The notes below the pieces were generated by a model. The model searched no databases. It was not told the origin of the DNA and saw only the letters and a program-made list of their open reading frames with translations. This document shows positions 16,428 through 24,387 of a DNA stretch of 39,120 nt, piece after piece; position 1 is the first letter of the stretch; each line of letters starts with the position of its first letter. Origin of the DNA: Anaerolineae bacterium (GTDB taxonomy: Bacteria > Chloroflexota > Anaerolineae > Anaerolineales > Villigracilaceae); contig JAJPIZ010000013.1 of assembly GCA_021324435.1 (NCBI GenBank), positions 1-39,120 of the forward strand. Reading direction: 5' to 3'. The position numbers and the translations under genes are program-made.

Positions 16428-17213
16428 TTATTGTTGTTCATTCACGGGCTGTTGATCGGTAAACACATCCGTGCTCGAATCGTAGAGATGCCCGCCCATC
16501 ACATAAGTCGGTACACTGTTCAGATTTCTTTTGGTCAACAGCACCTTGAGCGCGGCTTTTGCATACAGCAGAGCAAAGCGCAGTTTTCCCTGCTTTCGGA
16601 CGCGGCGAAGTGAAAGCACAAATAGTGTTTCGCGCAGAATGTGGAGCGGAATGCCCTGTGCATTGATGCGCTGGGTGAAGTCGTAATCTTCGCCGAAGGT
16701 CAGCGATTCGTTGTAACCGCCGACCAATTCAAAAACCTCGCGCTTGACCACAGTCAGCGGACCGGGCGCAATGGGGCGATTGAAAATAATACTGCCTTCC
16801 ACGAATAAGTCTGAGATCAGTGTGAAGAACGCATCACCCGAATCCTCGCTATCAGGCCGAAACCATGAGGTGAACAAAGTTGGTTTGTGTTCTTCGATGA
16901 AGTGTTCCAGCCGTTCAATGAAGTAGGGCAGAAGCACGCTGTCTGCATCCACAAAGACCAGCCATTCGCCGCTCGCGGCTCTGGCTCCCAGATTGCGTTG
17001 AAGAGGCAGTCCCGCTTTGTGACTGACGATCACTTTTAATTCAGGCAATTTTGAACTGAATGACCGTGCAATCTCAACGGTTTTATCCGTCGAGCGGCCA
17101 TCCACGACCACAACTTCAAAATCCTGTTTCGTCTGTTGCGCGAGGGATTGCAAAAGATGCGGGATGAAATTTTCTTCGTTTAGTGCGGGGATTACGATGG
17201 ACAACCTGCCCAT
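16428..17213 (-). CDS. Family 2 glycosyltransferase
   Basis: This is a 261-residue GT-A glycosyltransferase. It starts with the standard SIVIPALNEE segment, has VVDGRSTDKT (about 37-45) and the metal-binding Asp89-Ala-Asp91 in VFVDADS. A GEDYDF acceptor motif lies near residue 180. There is no clear membrane anchor except a mildly hydrophobic stretch near the C-terminus. It most resembles enzymes that extend cell-surface glycans or glycolipids; donor and acceptor are unknown. GAGGAG is well placed before the ATG. The next gene downstream encodes a small membrane protein. Confidence 0.88.
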   Translation of the reverse strand: MGRLSIVIPALNEENFIPHLLQSLAQQTKQDFEVVVVDGRSTDKTVEIARSFSSKLPELKVIVSHKAGLPLQRNLGARAASGEWLVFVDADSVLLPYFIERLEHFIEEHKPTLFTSWFRPDSEDSGDAFFTLISDLFVEGSIIFNRPIAPGPLTVVKREVFELVGGYNESLTFGEDYDFTQRINAQGIPLHILRETLFVLSLRRVRKQGKLRFALLYAKAALKVLLTKRNLNSVPTYVMGGHLYDSSTDVFTDQQPVNEQQ

Positions 17214-17328
17214 ACACGCTCCTCATCCAGTTTTAGAAACCCCTGCCTGACCGTTTCGTTTCAGACGTGGCGTGATGATACCATGCCATCGCCATTGGCT
17301 GAGGATCAGTTTGTATTGAAATAAAAAG

Positions 17329-17796
17329 TTATCGAAGGATGGCCGAGGGGCGGTTGGCGAGCGCGTCTTCCACGCGTTCTTTGTGGCGTCCGTGCATGGG
17401 CATGGATTCGATCTCCGCCAACGTGAAGAATCCGATGTCAGTCGTCTCATTGCTCAAGCCAGGCTTCCCGCCGATGATCTTTGCTTCAAAACTCAGGACG
17501 ACGATCTGGACTTTATTGCCATCGGGATAAATGACCAGCTGGTCGCGATTGCTGTACGCGCCGATCAACCGCTCAAGCCGGACCTCGAGGCCGGTCTCCT
17601 CGAACACCTCGCGTTGACAGCACTCCTCGACCGATTCCCCTGATTCCATCCTGCCGCCGGGCACACACCATAGTCCGTTATCCGCGCGTTTGGTGAGCAG
17701 GACTTTTTCGTGCGCGTCATCGAAAATAATGGCGCACGATCCAATGCGAAGTTCCGCGCCTTTGCTGATGCGATCACCGTAGAGGACCTGGGTCAT
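17329..17796 (-). CDS. NUDIX hydrolase
   Basis: This 155-residue NUDIX pyrophosphohydrolase has a full signature: Gly48, Glu54, then REVFEETG at 62-69, with the metal-binding Glu residues at 66 and 67. The core ALLTKRAD-like strand (here VLLTKRADNG) precedes it. Substrates could be nucleotide sugars, oxidised nucleotides or ADP-ribose; none is indicated. GGAGGG precedes the ATG. A perfect 13-bp hairpin separates it from the pirin gene upstream, so the two are probably separate transcripts. Confidence 0.92.
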   Translation of the reverse strand: MTQVLYGDRISKGAELRIGSCAIIFDDAHEKVLLTKRADNGLWCVPGGRMESGESVEECCQREVFEETGLEVRLERLIGAYSNRDQLVIYPDGNKVQIVVLSFEAKIIGGKPGLSNETTDIGFFTLAEIESMPMHGRHKERVEDALANRPSAILR

Positions 17797-17812
17797 CGTC
17801 CCTCCATAATTT

Positions 17813-17841
17813 GTAGGGGCACGGCGACGCCGTGCCCCTAC
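17813..17841. terminator. Perfect GC-rich hairpin between pirin and NUDIX genes
   Basis: A 13-bp perfect stem (17813-17825 with 17829-17841) encloses a GAC loop. It lies four bases after the pirin stop. It can act as a terminator, although only a short T-rich stretch follows on the minus strand. Its sequence is the kind found in dispersed REP-type repeats. Confidence 0.7.
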
Positions 17842-17845
17842 GGGT

Positions 17846-18688
17846 TTATTTGATAAACGTTCCGTTCCGCAATTCTATCAATGTTTGTTGGATTTCCTCC
17901 ATCGTGTTCATCACGAACGGACCGTACGGCGCGATGGGTTCTTTGAATGGCTGTCCCGCCATCAGCATGAATCGGACGGGATGATTTTCGGTCTCGACGC
18001 GAATCGAATCGCCATCGTCAAATTTGATCAACTTCACCGCTTCGATGGTTTTGTCGTCAAAGACGCCTTCACCCTCGAAGACATAGGCCAGCGCGGTGTG
18101 CCCGCCTGGGATGGGTTGAATGAATTCGGTATCGGGAGGCAGTTGAACGTCGAGGTAAAGAGGCGAGGCTGCGATCTCAGTCACAGGACCGGTCACACCG
18201 CCCACTTGTCCCGCGACGACGCGGATTTTAATCCCATCTTTTTCATAAGTTGGAATCGTCTCGGCATTGACTTCCTGATAGCGCGGCTCGGTCATCTTAA
18301 GTCGGGCAGGAAGGTTGACCCATAATTGGAATCCATAAATGTTTCCGCTTTCGCCGCGGCGCGGCATTTCCTCGTGCAAGATGCCGCGGCCAGAGGTCAT
18401 CCATTGCACATCGCCGGGGCCGATCAACCCCGCGTTGCCGAGGCTGTCGCGATGATGCGTGGAACCTTCGAGCATGTAGGTGACGGTTTCGATGCCGCGA
18501 TGCGGGTGCATGGGGAAACCGCGGATGGGACCCTCGATGGGATCGTTGAAGGCGAAATGGTCGAAGAGCAGGAAGGGGTCGAAGAGATTGGATTTGTGCG
18601 GCGCGATGGAACGGCGAAGCAATACGCCTGCGCCCTCGATAACGTATTGCGGTTCGATGATTTGAGAGATCATTCTAAAGTTGGTCAT
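17846..18688 (-). CDS. Pirin family protein
   Basis: This is a 280-residue bicupin of the pirin family; some members are quercetin dioxygenases or redox sensors, many are uncharacterised. The N-terminal cupin carries the metal-site motif PMHPHRGIETVTYMLEG (about residues 60-76) with the following STHHRDSLGN segment and the GDVQWMTSGRGILHEE block. The C-terminal cupin is the usual degenerate one. ATG at 18688 is taken; another Met five codons later is possible. No strong ribosome binding site is present. It is a single gene with 138 bases of featureless spacer upstream (18689-18826). Confidence 0.92.
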   Translation of the reverse strand: MTNFRMISQIIEPQYVIEGAGVLLRRSIAPHKSNLFDPFLLFDHFAFNDPIEGPIRGFPMHPHRGIETVTYMLEGSTHHRDSLGNAGLIGPGDVQWMTSGRGILHEEMPRRGESGNIYGFQLWVNLPARLKMTEPRYQEVNAETIPTYEKDGIKIRVVAGQVGGVTGPVTEIAASPLYLDVQLPPDTEFIQPIPGGHTALAYVFEGEGVFDDKTIEAVKLIKFDDGDSIRVETENHPVRFMLMAGQPFKEPIAPYGPFVMNTMEEIQQTLIELRNGTFIK

Positions 18689-18826
18689 GCCAGTAAGATG
18701 CGGCGGGAAAGAGATATATTACACTTCCATTGGACTCAATGGCTTGCATTTGGAAAGTATAGCGTTGCCGCCCATTTTGAGCGTTATAAACTTTTCAATT
18801 ACTTGCGTATGTTGTTCCACAATTCT

Positions 18827-19252
18827 TTATCGCTCGGGCCTTTTTAGTGTGTTCAGCCTCACGGCATCGAGAATAAGTGCTTTTAGCGCAGCCTCATCTA
18901 CCGCCTCGTCTTCGTGGAAGTCAATGGCGCGAACTGTTTTGCTGTCCAGGCGCGTGTTGAAGAGTTTCTTCGGATCCTTCACCTGAGCGCCCTTGGGGAA
19001 GGTCAGTCGCACAGCGTTCTTGAGTGTATCTGCTATGCAGATGATCCCATCATGAGACCAAACAGGGACTCCCGATGGTTTGGAGGGTTTTTTCCATTTC
19101 ACTTCTTCGACCACGGCCGGGTCGGCTTTCTTGATCAAGGCGCGCAGTTGTGATAATTTCCTGCCCCGCCAGTCACCCGACTCCTTGATGATGGCATCTA
19201 TCTCTTGAGATGCGGATTTTTCTTTTGGAGCAGGCTTCGTACTTGCTTCCAT
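18827..19252 (-). CDS. DUF1801 domain protein A
   Basis: This is a 141-residue protein with a Lys/Ala-rich N-terminal tail and a YdhG/DUF1801-like domain (about 20-135). Recognisable parts are the VEEVKWKKPS segment and the following VPVWSHDGIICIADTLKNAVRLTF strand pair. Start at 19252 gives a gene that begins two bases after the stop of DUF1801 protein B; an open extension upstream overlaps that gene. The two adjacent genes look like an old tandem duplication with strong divergence. Family members have been named iron chaperones on weak evidence; the function is uncertain. Confidence 0.8.
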   Translation of the reverse strand: MEASTKPAPKEKSASQEIDAIIKESGDWRGRKLSQLRALIKKADPAVVEEVKWKKPSKPSGVPVWSHDGIICIADTLKNAVRLTFPKGAQVKDPKKLFNTRLDSKTVRAIDFHEDEAVDEAALKALILDAVRLNTLKRPER

Positions 19253-19254
19253 GT

Positions 19255-19728
19255 TCAGCTCACCGCTTTTTTCACGAGCGCGGCGATCTTTGCTTCTTCG
19301 GCTGGAGTCAGTTTGATCAATGCAAACGAAGCGGGCCACATATTGCCATCGTCGAGTTTCGCATCGGGCTGGAAGCCGAAGGTTGCGTACCGCACGTTGA
19401 ATTTACTCGCCGCTTGAAAAAAGCAAATGACTTTGCCGTTCTTGTCCGCGTAAGCAGGCATCCCGTACCACGTTTTGGGCGTGAGCTCTGGCGCGGTTGC
19501 TTTGACAATCTCATGGATTCGTTTCGCCATCGAACGGTCGGGTTCTTTCATCTTGGCAATTGCTTCCAGCGCGGCTTTTTCCATTTCCTCCTTGTTTGCG
19601 GCTAGTTTCCTCTCTTTGAGAGTCTCTTTCATGGCGGCAATTTCTTCGGGCGATAATAATCCCTTGTTTGCCTTGCCGCTCGCGGCGCTACTCTTGGCGG
19701 ACTTTTTTGCGTCTTTCTTTGTGCTCAT
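19255..19728 (-). CDS. DUF1801 domain protein B
   Basis: This is a 157-residue protein with a Lys/Ser/Ala-rich N-terminal tail, a charged helical part (about 25-70), then a DUF1801 domain with the conserved KTWYGMPAYADKNGKVICFF stretch and a C-terminal EEAKIAALVKKAV helix. GGAG precedes the ATG. It is divergently transcribed from the MarR gene across 101 bases and is the first gene of a two-gene unit with DUF1801 protein A. Regulation by the neighbouring MarR protein is plausible given an inverted repeat in the gap. Confidence 0.82.
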   Translation of the reverse strand: MSTKKDAKKSAKSSAASGKANKGLLSPEEIAAMKETLKERKLAANKEEMEKAALEAIAKMKEPDRSMAKRIHEIVKATAPELTPKTWYGMPAYADKNGKVICFFQAASKFNVRYATFGFQPDAKLDDGNMWPASFALIKLTPAEEAKIAALVKKAVS

Positions 19729-19791
19729 GGAAATCTCCTTTTGGCGACTTTTTTGAAACCTTGCGTCCTAACGAAATTAGTTATATAATAA

Positions 19792-19827
19792 AGATACTTG
19801 AAAATAAAGATAATGTCAAGGGTATCT
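19792..19827. promoter_or_regulatory. Candidate MarR operator
   Basis: An interrupted inverted repeat, AGATACTTGA (19792-19801) against TCAAGGGTATCT (19816-19827), lies in the AT-rich divergent gap between DUF1801 protein B and the MarR gene. Its right arm overlaps the MarR ribosome binding site, as expected for an autorepressor. Confidence 0.4.
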
Positions 19828-19829
19828 CT

Positions 19830-20297
19830 ATGACGCAGTCCACCAAAACAGACTTGAAGAAACGGGCCCTGATGGCGGTGAGGGATTATGGCATTCATTT
19901 GACGCTGTTCCGAAACGCGGTCAGCGAGCGGATGGGCCTCAACGTAACCGATATGGAATGCCTCAGGCTTCTATTCCTCAAAGGCGTTGCCACGCCTTCT
20001 GAACTTGCCAGGCATACGGGTCTCACTTCCGGTGCGACAACCGCCATGCTTGATCGGCTCGAAAAGGCAGGTTTGATCGAGCGACGGCCCAATCCTGATG
20101 ACCGCCGCGGAACTCTGATCGCTCCTGCAAAATCGGGCGCCGAAAAAGTCGCGTCATCGTTTGAATCGGCGAGAAAGGCGCAAGACGAATTGATTTCAAG
20201 TTACTCCGAAAAGGAACTGGAAATCATTTCTGATGTCTTTGAACGATTTACAAAATTATGGGAAAGGGAACGCGAGAAGATACGGAGAGATCAGTAG
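19830..20297 (+). CDS. MarR family transcriptional regulator
   Basis: This is a 155-residue winged-helix regulator. The helix-turn-helix lies around TPSELARHTGLTSGATTAMLDRLEKAGLIERRP (about residues 55-87), with the wing NPDDRRGTLI after it. Flanking helices form the dimer interface. The start at 19830 has AAGGG upstream; the frame is open further upstream only as antisense to DUF1801 protein B. It is divergent from the DUF1801 pair. The effector is unknown; MarR proteins commonly respond to phenolics or oxidants. Confidence 0.9.
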   Translation: MTQSTKTDLKKRALMAVRDYGIHLTLFRNAVSERMGLNVTDMECLRLLFLKGVATPSELARHTGLTSGATTAMLDRLEKAGLIERRPNPDDRRGTLIAPAKSGAEKVASSFESARKAQDELISSYSEKELEIISDVFERFTKLWEREREKIRRDQ

Positions 20298-20429
20298 GGC
20301 GGATCACGCTACGGTTGGCGTTAGTCGTAAGTGGCTTGAGGGTGTAAGCTTTCCTTGCTTGGGTGGCCAGAATTCCAGGATAGTTATTGCGCGCTGCGAC
20401 GAGCAGAAGGAGCGATCTTAGCGAGCCAA

Positions 20430-20945
20430 TCAACAATCGAATACGAACCAACAGATTTTGTTGCGCAACTTCTGGTCGTCAAGCACAAGGTCCCGGATTT
20501 CGCCTGGAAGTTGTGCGCGTTGCCATTCGCACTCAAGGCGGCCTGCTTCTTCAGCCCGACCGTCAAGCGCCGCCGAACGCGCGGCCTTGATCGCATAAGC
20601 TGCCGCGCCAAGCTCGTGTGCAGCAACATGCGCTACCACTGCCGCCTGACCGGCAGCATACGCGGCAAAACGCGCCGCCCCACTTAGATCCCTCGCTGCG
20701 CCCATTGCATGACCGCCTCGCGCGCGTGTTTCCATCATTTTGAGTTCTCCATGTGCCCACGCGCGAACTGCTTCAATTGCCTGCCGTGGGCGTGGATCAT
20801 TTGGCCGCACCGACTCGAATAGCGGAAGGACGTGCTCCGCGCATATGGCTGCCCATACCGCAAGCAGGTGATGATCAGAGTCTTGGAGGGTGCCGCCGCG
20901 ACGCACAGTGATGAATCTGGGGTCCCGCTTCTTTGGCAATATCAT
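20430..20945 (-). CDS. Imm5-like putative immunity protein
   Basis: This is a 171-residue, very Ala/Arg-rich helical protein that matches what I know of the Imm-5 type putative immunity family: an N-terminal PKKRDPRFITVRRGG motif, the LLAVWAAICAEHVLPLFE helix and a RPRQAIEAVRAW motif. In polymorphic-toxin loci such proteins neutralise a cognate toxin, but no toxin gene is adjacent here, and many homologs are orphans. It is followed by 132 bases without a gene (20298-20429). Its ribosome binding site is weak (GAAGA). Confidence 0.65.
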   Translation of the reverse strand: MILPKKRDPRFITVRRGGTLQDSDHHLLAVWAAICAEHVLPLFESVRPNDPRPRQAIEAVRAWAHGELKMMETRARGGHAMGAARDLSGAARFAAYAAGQAAVVAHVAAHELGAAAYAIKAARSAALDGRAEEAGRLECEWQRAQLPGEIRDLVLDDQKLRNKICWFVFDC

Positions 20946-21004
20946 TCTTCAATTCCACACTTCCTTCCGCGTCGCGATGCCATCCCTGCACTGGTAAAAA
21001 AGCA

Positions 21005-21625
21005 TTAAGCCTCATGACGAGGCCGCCACGGCTCATCCGTGTGCGCGAGCCAGACCAGCTCGGGGTCGAGCGCGCGCACCCGGAGCTGGCCTTCAGTGTG
21101 CGGCTCGTCGAGCTCGCCGAACCAAACCGCCACGTCACCGCCGATGATGATCGGACGTTCGCCAGTCTCGATGACGACCACCTGCATGCCGCGTGTATGG
21201 CCCGGCGCAGGGACGAGCCGCAGCCCGGGAAGCAGTTCGAGCTCGCCGTCGACCTGCACATACTGAACGCCGGGTGCATTGACCCACTCGCGAATAGTGT
21301 AGTCGTCCTTGCTGCGCGCGTCGTCGAGCTCCAGACGCTGGACGTAAATCGGCTTGCCGGCGAAGAGGTGATTGCCACCACAGTGGTCGAAGTGCAGGTG
21401 TGTATTGACGACGATGTTGACGCTGGCAAGGTCGAAGTTCTGCTTGTTCAATGGAAGGATGCGGGGATCCATATCGGCCACCGCCGGGTGCAGCTCCGTC
21501 ATGCCGGTGTCAACCAGCACACGCGCATCGGGATGGTCAATAACGTGCACATAGACCGGCATCCGCTCGCCCTCGGCGAGCAGGTCGGCAACGCGGACTG
21601 GCGTGATGGCGATTTCCTTTTTCAT
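21005..21625 (-). CDS. MBL-fold hydrolase, N-acyl-homoserine-lactonase-like
   Basis: This is a 206-residue metallo-beta-lactamase fold protein. The zinc motif is complete, with His76, His78, Asp80 and His81 in NTHLHFDHCGGN, a later His in APGHTRGMQ and Asp in GGDVAV. The overall order and the PVYVHVIDHP...VLVDTGM N-terminus resemble AiiA/AttM-type AHL lactonases, which quench quorum signals; a generic lactonase or hydrolase is equally possible. It lacks a strong ribosome binding site. The gene is 59 bases upstream of the Imm5-like gene on the same strand. Both look somewhat richer in GC than their surroundings by eye. Confidence 0.78.
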   Translation of the reverse strand: MKKEIAITPVRVADLLAEGERMPVYVHVIDHPDARVLVDTGMTELHPAVADMDPRILPLNKQNFDLASVNIVVNTHLHFDHCGGNHLFAGKPIYVQRLELDDARSKDDYTIREWVNAPGVQYVQVDGELELLPGLRLVPAPGHTRGMQVVVIETGERPIIIGGDVAVWFGELDEPHTEGQLRVRALDPELVWLAHTDEPWRPRHEA

Positions 21626-21770
21626 GGTTCTTATTTTACCGAATGTTCCATAGAGTCAGCCGCCCAACGGTGTGGGCTGTGTGGGGCGTTTTTTGTTGTG
21701 CAAGACTCGCTGCCTGAAAAAAGAACATTGCTGTTGGTTCAGCAAGATTTTTACGCAACCTAACTTTGCA

Positions 21771-22232
21771 TCACGCTTTTGCAAGTGTTTCCTTGAGCAT
21801 AGTTCTAAATTTTTGTGCCGCAGGTTCAGAACCTAACCCGATGAAGGTACTGCCGAGGTCAACGGCATCCGTTCGTAATCCAGAAATATTGAGACCAGTA
21901 TCTTGCACTAATTTGTACATTTCAGATTTTTCGTAGTCCTGCACTTGAATGTCGCGCAACCTGGCTGAAAGGACGCTGGGAGCCTCGTTGTCTTTACTCA
22001 TCGCCCAGATTAACCATTGTGGGGTGAGTATAACATCTGTCAAAACTGTCTCTGCTTTGCCGCCAAACAGCCCCTTTTTTTGTTTTGTCGAAGTTGTTTC
22101 ACAGCATATCAAGACAGACGAATCTATGTTTCCAAGTTCGTATTTTTCAATGTGGGCGTGGATAGCTGCGACTAGAACAGGGTTTAGATCATTAAGTGTG
22201 GTTTCGGGAGTCGTGCGAAGATAATCTCCCAT
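21771..22232 (-). CDS. Conserved-looking hypothetical protein
   Basis: This is a soluble protein of 153 residues from the ATG at 22232, which has AGGAGAG five bases upstream; an earlier in-frame start at 22262 or 22253 lacks such a site. A TTLNDLNPVLVAAIHAHIEKYELG segment opens it. A KQKKGLFGG stretch and a strand-rich region (LTDVILTPQWLIWAM) follow, with a C-terminal helix EPAAQKFRTMLKETL. I do not recognise the family; the pattern of strands and final helix recalls PH-like folds, which is only an impression. It stands alone. Confidence 0.65.
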   Translation of the reverse strand: MGDYLRTTPETTLNDLNPVLVAAIHAHIEKYELGNIDSSVLICCETTSTKQKKGLFGGKAETVLTDVILTPQWLIWAMSKDNEAPSVLSARLRDIQVQDYEKSEMYKLVQDTGLNISGLRTDAVDLGSTFIGLGSEPAAQKFRTMLKETLAKA

Positions 22233-22287
22233 TTTTCTCTCCTGTTGGCTCATCAGTTCCAACTAAACAGTCCCTTGAGGGGAAACG

Positions 22288-22304
22288 CCCTAAATCATTT
22301 AGGG
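22288..22304. promoter_or_regulatory. 17-bp palindrome upstream of the hypothetical gene
   Basis: CCCTAAAT and ATTTAGGG flank a single central base, forming an 8-bp perfect inverted repeat. It sits about 56 bases upstream of the hypothetical gene start, where an operator could lie. A TTTT run follows on the plus strand, but no plus-strand gene ends there. Confidence 0.3.
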
Positions 22305-22370
22305 TTTTGTGCCGCCCAAGGTTTAAACAAGACGAAAGAATTATAAGCATGGTTACAAAGCGGGTCAACG

Positions 22371-23393
22371 TCACGGCTTCACCGCGCCTGAATTCGGATC
22401 CGCCATCATCACCGAGGTATCCACGGCTTCGAAATCATCGCCGGTGAGATAATCGAGCAGGTGGAGCATGTCGTTATCCCAGTGTTCGTCTGGCGCACCG
22501 CTGACGTACCAGTTCGAGCCATTGTCCGCCAGCACGATGCCATACGTCTTCATGGCCTGCAGGATGATTTGCAGTTCCGGTGGAAAACCCGAAAGACCGT
22601 ACGAAGCCTTCAAGCGGAAGCGCGTGCCCATGGGCGGGATGTTCGGGGTGTTGTCATCTGATGTGAGATGACGCGCCGGCCAGATGTAACCATTTGTGTT
22701 TTCAGCGGTGAAGCGCAACGCATGTTGGATTTCCCCTGCCGCGATCTCATCATAGCGCACAAGCCCGGGCAAAATGGGCAATCCTGCCGCGTCGGCGGAG
22801 GTCCAACCCGCGGGGCGCAGGGCGTTCGAGTTCAAATCCCAGATCGCTCCGGAGCCGCCGCTCCACTGTCCGCTATTGAAACTGGCATCATAAATTTCGT
22901 AGAGATGACAAGTATCCGAGTCAACGATCAGGATGTGGTGGTCGCTTCCATACTCGATGATCGGATTGGATGGAATCGGATACGGCCCTGCATCCGACTC
23001 ATCGGGATAATAAAAATCGGGCGTGAACTTTTGCGTTGAAGCGCCATGCACAACATTGTATGGAATTCCAATCGGGCCGCCGTCCCACTCGCCGGAGCCG
23101 AAGTCCATGTGAAAGCCTTCGCCGCGGCCAATGGAGTTGATCCACGCGTCCGAGTGAGAATCAATTGGCAGATTGTCCACGCGCGTGTTCCAAAAATTAT
23201 CCGCAGGGAAGATCGGACAACCGCCGATCAGCGGGCTTGAGTCATTGGCAGGTGAAGTTGTCAGCGGGGGGTGGGTTGATTCGGGCGCGGCCATTGTCGG
23301 CGGAGAAGGAGGCGGCGCTTCTGTCGTCGCGGAAATTGCCTGGCAGGCCAGAGTCAGAATCAATGCAAAAGTTAACCATAGATATTTCATCAT
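22371..23393 (-). CDS. Lipoprotein with uncharacterised CPIFPADNFWN-type domain
   Basis: This is a lipoprotein of 340 residues. The signal peptide ends at Cys17 (LTLAC), followed by a 40-residue Pro/Ser/Thr-rich linker. The large C-terminal domain begins with GGCPIFPADNFWNTRVD and contains DESDAGPYPIP, DHHILIVDSDTCHLYEIYD and WPARHLTSDD. I have seen such a domain in secreted proteins of unknown function; I know of no assigned activity. The conserved His/Asp/Cys residues would fit an enzyme. The preferred ATG at 23393 follows AGGAATTG, and TTG at 23396 is in frame. The upstream EamA gene ends six bases before, so the two may form an operon. Confidence 0.8.
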   Translation of the reverse strand: MMKYLWLTFALILTLACQAISATTEAPPPSPPTMAAPESTHPPLTTSPANDSSPLIGGCPIFPADNFWNTRVDNLPIDSHSDAWINSIGRGEGFHMDFGSGEWDGGPIGIPYNVVHGASTQKFTPDFYYPDESDAGPYPIPSNPIIEYGSDHHILIVDSDTCHLYEIYDASFNSGQWSGGSGAIWDLNSNALRPAGWTSADAAGLPILPGLVRYDEIAAGEIQHALRFTAENTNGYIWPARHLTSDDNTPNIPPMGTRFRLKASYGLSGFPPELQIILQAMKTYGIVLADNGSNWYVSGAPDEHWDNDMLHLLDYLTGDDFEAVDTSVMMADPNSGAVKP

Positions 23394-23399
23394 CAATTC

Positions 23400-24275
23400 C
23401 TAAAGCGGATTGTTCGGCGATGACACCATCTCGCCGCGCGTCAATAGTATCACGGCGATCAAAATCAGCGCGCCGCCGATCAGTGTGACGATGCCGAGCG
23501 ACTCGCCGAATAAAATCGCGGCCAGCAAAACTGTCACGATGGGTTCGACCGTTGATAACATGGACGCGTTCGTCGGGCCGATGCGTTGCAGGCCGGCGAG
23601 GAATGTAACGACCGGAATGACCGTTGCAAACAGAATCACGCATCCGACCGCGACCCAACCGGCCTCCGTTTGTGGAAAGTGTGCCCCGCTGACGGCGGTC
23701 CCCGCGCCATATACCACGCCCGCGGAGGCGAAGATGATCGTTGACGATTGAATGGCCGACACTTTTTGCATCACGCCCGCCCCGACGATGATGTACACGG
23801 AATAGATCGCCGCGCCGGTGATGGCGAGAATCATGCCGAGCGGTTTCCCACCGGAGGGATTGACGGTGAGCGCCGCGCCCACGGTGGCTAGCAGGAGCGC
23901 GAGCAATTTCAAACGCGTGAATTTTTCTTTCAAAAAGATGGCCGAGAGAATCGCGACGAAGGTCGGATACAAATACAACAAAAGCGCGACCAGCCCCGCC
24001 GAGGCATATTTGATGGCGGTCAGATACGAGAACGATTGCCCGACGTAACCGATGGCGCCCATGCCGATCAGTTGAACGAGAATTTTTCCGCGCGGCCACG
24101 GCTCGCGTCGAACGAAAAGCAAAGCGGCCATGAGCGCAGCCGCAATCGTGAAGCGCAGGAAGAGAAGCGTGAATATGTCAACCTGGTCGGCGTACGCGTA
24201 GCGGCCAAAGATGGCCAGCGTCCCGAACGACGCCGCGGAAATGATGATGAGCACAATACCGATGATGCGATTCAT
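23400..24275 (-). CDS. EamA/DMT family transporter
   Basis: This is a 291-residue inner-membrane protein with ten predicted hydrophobic segments arranged as two EamA repeats. The first repeat has the typical ASFGTLAIFGRYAY start and LYLYPTFVAILSAIFLKE, and the second has NASMLSTVEPIVTVLLAAILFGE; both end with the usual charged residue. Such drug/metabolite transporters export amino acids, metabolites or drugs; the cargo here is unknown. GAGG precedes the ATG at a suitable distance. The gene is followed closely by the CPIFPADNFWN lipoprotein gene. Confidence 0.92.
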   Translation of the reverse strand: MNRIIGIVLIIISAASFGTLAIFGRYAYADQVDIFTLLFLRFTIAAALMAALLFVRREPWPRGKILVQLIGMGAIGYVGQSFSYLTAIKYASAGLVALLLYLYPTFVAILSAIFLKEKFTRLKLLALLLATVGAALTVNPSGGKPLGMILAITGAAIYSVYIIVGAGVMQKVSAIQSSTIIFASAGVVYGAGTAVSGAHFPQTEAGWVAVGCVILFATVIPVVTFLAGLQRIGPTNASMLSTVEPIVTVLLAAILFGESLGIVTLIGGALILIAVILLTRGEMVSSPNNPL

Positions 24276-24297
24276 GTTGAAGCCTCGATGATTTCTT

Positions 24298-24375
24298 GTG
24301 TCACCCTGACCCTCAACGAAGTGAAGGGGAAGGGTCTCGCTCGAGATTCTTCGCCGCTTTGCGGCTCAGAATAAC
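24298..24375. repeat. REP-like sequence upstream of EamA gene
   Basis: This spacer starts with a TGTCACCCTGA motif and contains GAGATTCTTCGC (24343-24354) and a GCCGC-TTT-GCGGC hairpin. The 12-mer is shared with the repeat at the right end of the window (39099-39110), which indicates a dispersed family. Confidence 0.6.
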
Positions 24376-24387
24376 ACGATCAGATGA

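Noticed and set aside
21664-21696. GC-rich imperfect hairpin followed by T6 on the plus strand
   Set aside because: It looks like a terminator, but no plus-strand gene ends here, and it lies upstream of a minus-strand gene; pairing is poor.
23242-24099. Minus-strand 285-codon frame, Arg/His-rich
   Set aside because: It overlaps the EamA gene in another frame and has the composition of a shifted-frame shadow.
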